Source: Aquibium pacificus (GTDB lineage: Bacteria > Pseudomonadota > Alphaproteobacteria > Rhizobiales > Rhizobiaceae). Taken from it: a stretch of 64,000 nt of DNA. Location of the stretch: the NCBI RefSeq assembly GCF_040839445.1, contig NZ_JBDPGJ010000008.1, positions 1 to 64,000 of the forward strand, written 5' to 3'. The translations under genes were made by a program, and so were the position numbers. The first letter of the stretch is position 1, and the number at the start of each line of letters is the position of its first letter. The notes below the pieces were generated by a model. The model was not told where the DNA came from and ran no database searches. It saw nothing but the letters and a program-made list of their open reading frames with translations. Shown here piece by piece: positions 63,867 to 64,000 of the stretch.

Positions 63867-64000
63867 AGCAGGTTCTCGCAACGCTCGCCGCCGTGTCGGC
63901 CGCAGCCGTCCTGACGTTCTCGCAACCGGCCTTTTCGCAGCAGACGACCGACGCGTTGGCGCCTGAGGCCGCGACCGGGCAGCAGGCGAAGTCGGCCGTC
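63863..64000 (+). CDS. Start of a secreted protein (3' end beyond window)
   Basis: ATG at 63863 overlaps the lipB stop by 4 bp. The first 46 codons encode a signal peptide (MKQVLATLAAVSAAAVLTFS, cleavage near AFS-QQ) and an Ala/Gln/Thr-rich beginning of the mature protein. Too little is visible to assign a family. Confidence 0.7.
   Translation, partial: MKQVLATLAAVSAAAVLTFSQPAFSQQTTDALAPEAATGQQAKSAV

Overview
The window looks like a chromosomal segment of a high-GC alphaproteobacterium of the order Hyphomicrobiales (Rhizobiales), most likely in the Phyllobacteriaceae (Mesorhizobium, Aminobacter or Nitratireductor-like). The reasons are a full CckA cell-cycle kinase, a 2480-residue coiled-coil protein of the growth-pole-ring (GPR/RgsE) type, a Mur/Fur regulator beside sitABCD, a DksA with a degenerate zinc finger, and mosaic palindromic intergenic repeats. 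Most of the window is ordinary core genome. I see no transposase, integrase, phage gene, CRISPR array or rRNA. The one tRNA is tRNA-Leu(GAG) near the right end.

Layout, left to right. (1) 1-1897: 5' part of a secreted subtilisin-like protease whose C-terminal repeats run off the left edge. (2) 2.4-8.0 kb: an OmpA-type lipoprotein, then a Fur/Mur regulator divergent from a sitABCD Mn/Fe importer, with a perfect 15-bp palindrome between them, then two small proteins. (3) 8.1-13.9 kb: the urea transporter urtABCDE behind a near-ideal sigma-54 promoter. (4) 14-22.6 kb: deoD, cckA, a FliO-domain protein, dksA, a SixA-type phosphatase, ycjX and ycjF. (5) 22.7-27.7 kb: folate genes folP-folB-folK between small secreted proteins, a ferredoxin-NADP reductase with a 2Fe-2S ferredoxin, and an HPt protein. 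(6) 28.0-35.5 kb: the giant growth-pole protein. (7) 35.5-36.1 kb: two tandem copies of a mosaic palindromic repeat. (8) 36.6-41.2 kb: an MCE lipid transporter (STAS-permease, ATPase, long MCE protein, lipoprotein). (9) 41.3-53.4 kb: metabolic genes (dipeptide epimerase, two MFS carriers, metallophosphoesterase, SDR and FAH-hydrolase pair, Rieske oxygenase, aldo/keto reductase, desaturase, DUF1624 and ICMT-like membrane proteins). (10) 53.4-58.6 kb: a class III cyclase, a MerR regulator divergent from an FNR-box-driven DUF6455 gene, mgtE, a SleB-type hydrolase, and two small genes including a 26-residue membrane peptide. (11) 58.7-64 kb: a secreted metzincin-like protease with nine roughly 90-residue C-terminal repeats, tRNA-Leu, lipB and the start of a further secreted protein.

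The most unusual feature is at the two ends. A serine protease (S8) and a zinc protease (HExxHxxGxxH) of unrelated fold carry the same tandem C-terminal repeat, with partial DNA-level similarity, about 57 kb apart. They look like a two-protease secreted set built on one shared repeat module. Also notable are the readable regulatory sites (Mur palindrome, sigma-54 promoter of urtA, FNR box at about -41 of the DUF6455 gene, a MerR promoter with a 19-bp spacer) and the regular 29/36-residue repeats of the GPR-like protein. Four genes (ycjX, folK, the FAH hydrolase, mgtE) appear to start at TTG behind strong Shine-Dalgarno sequences.
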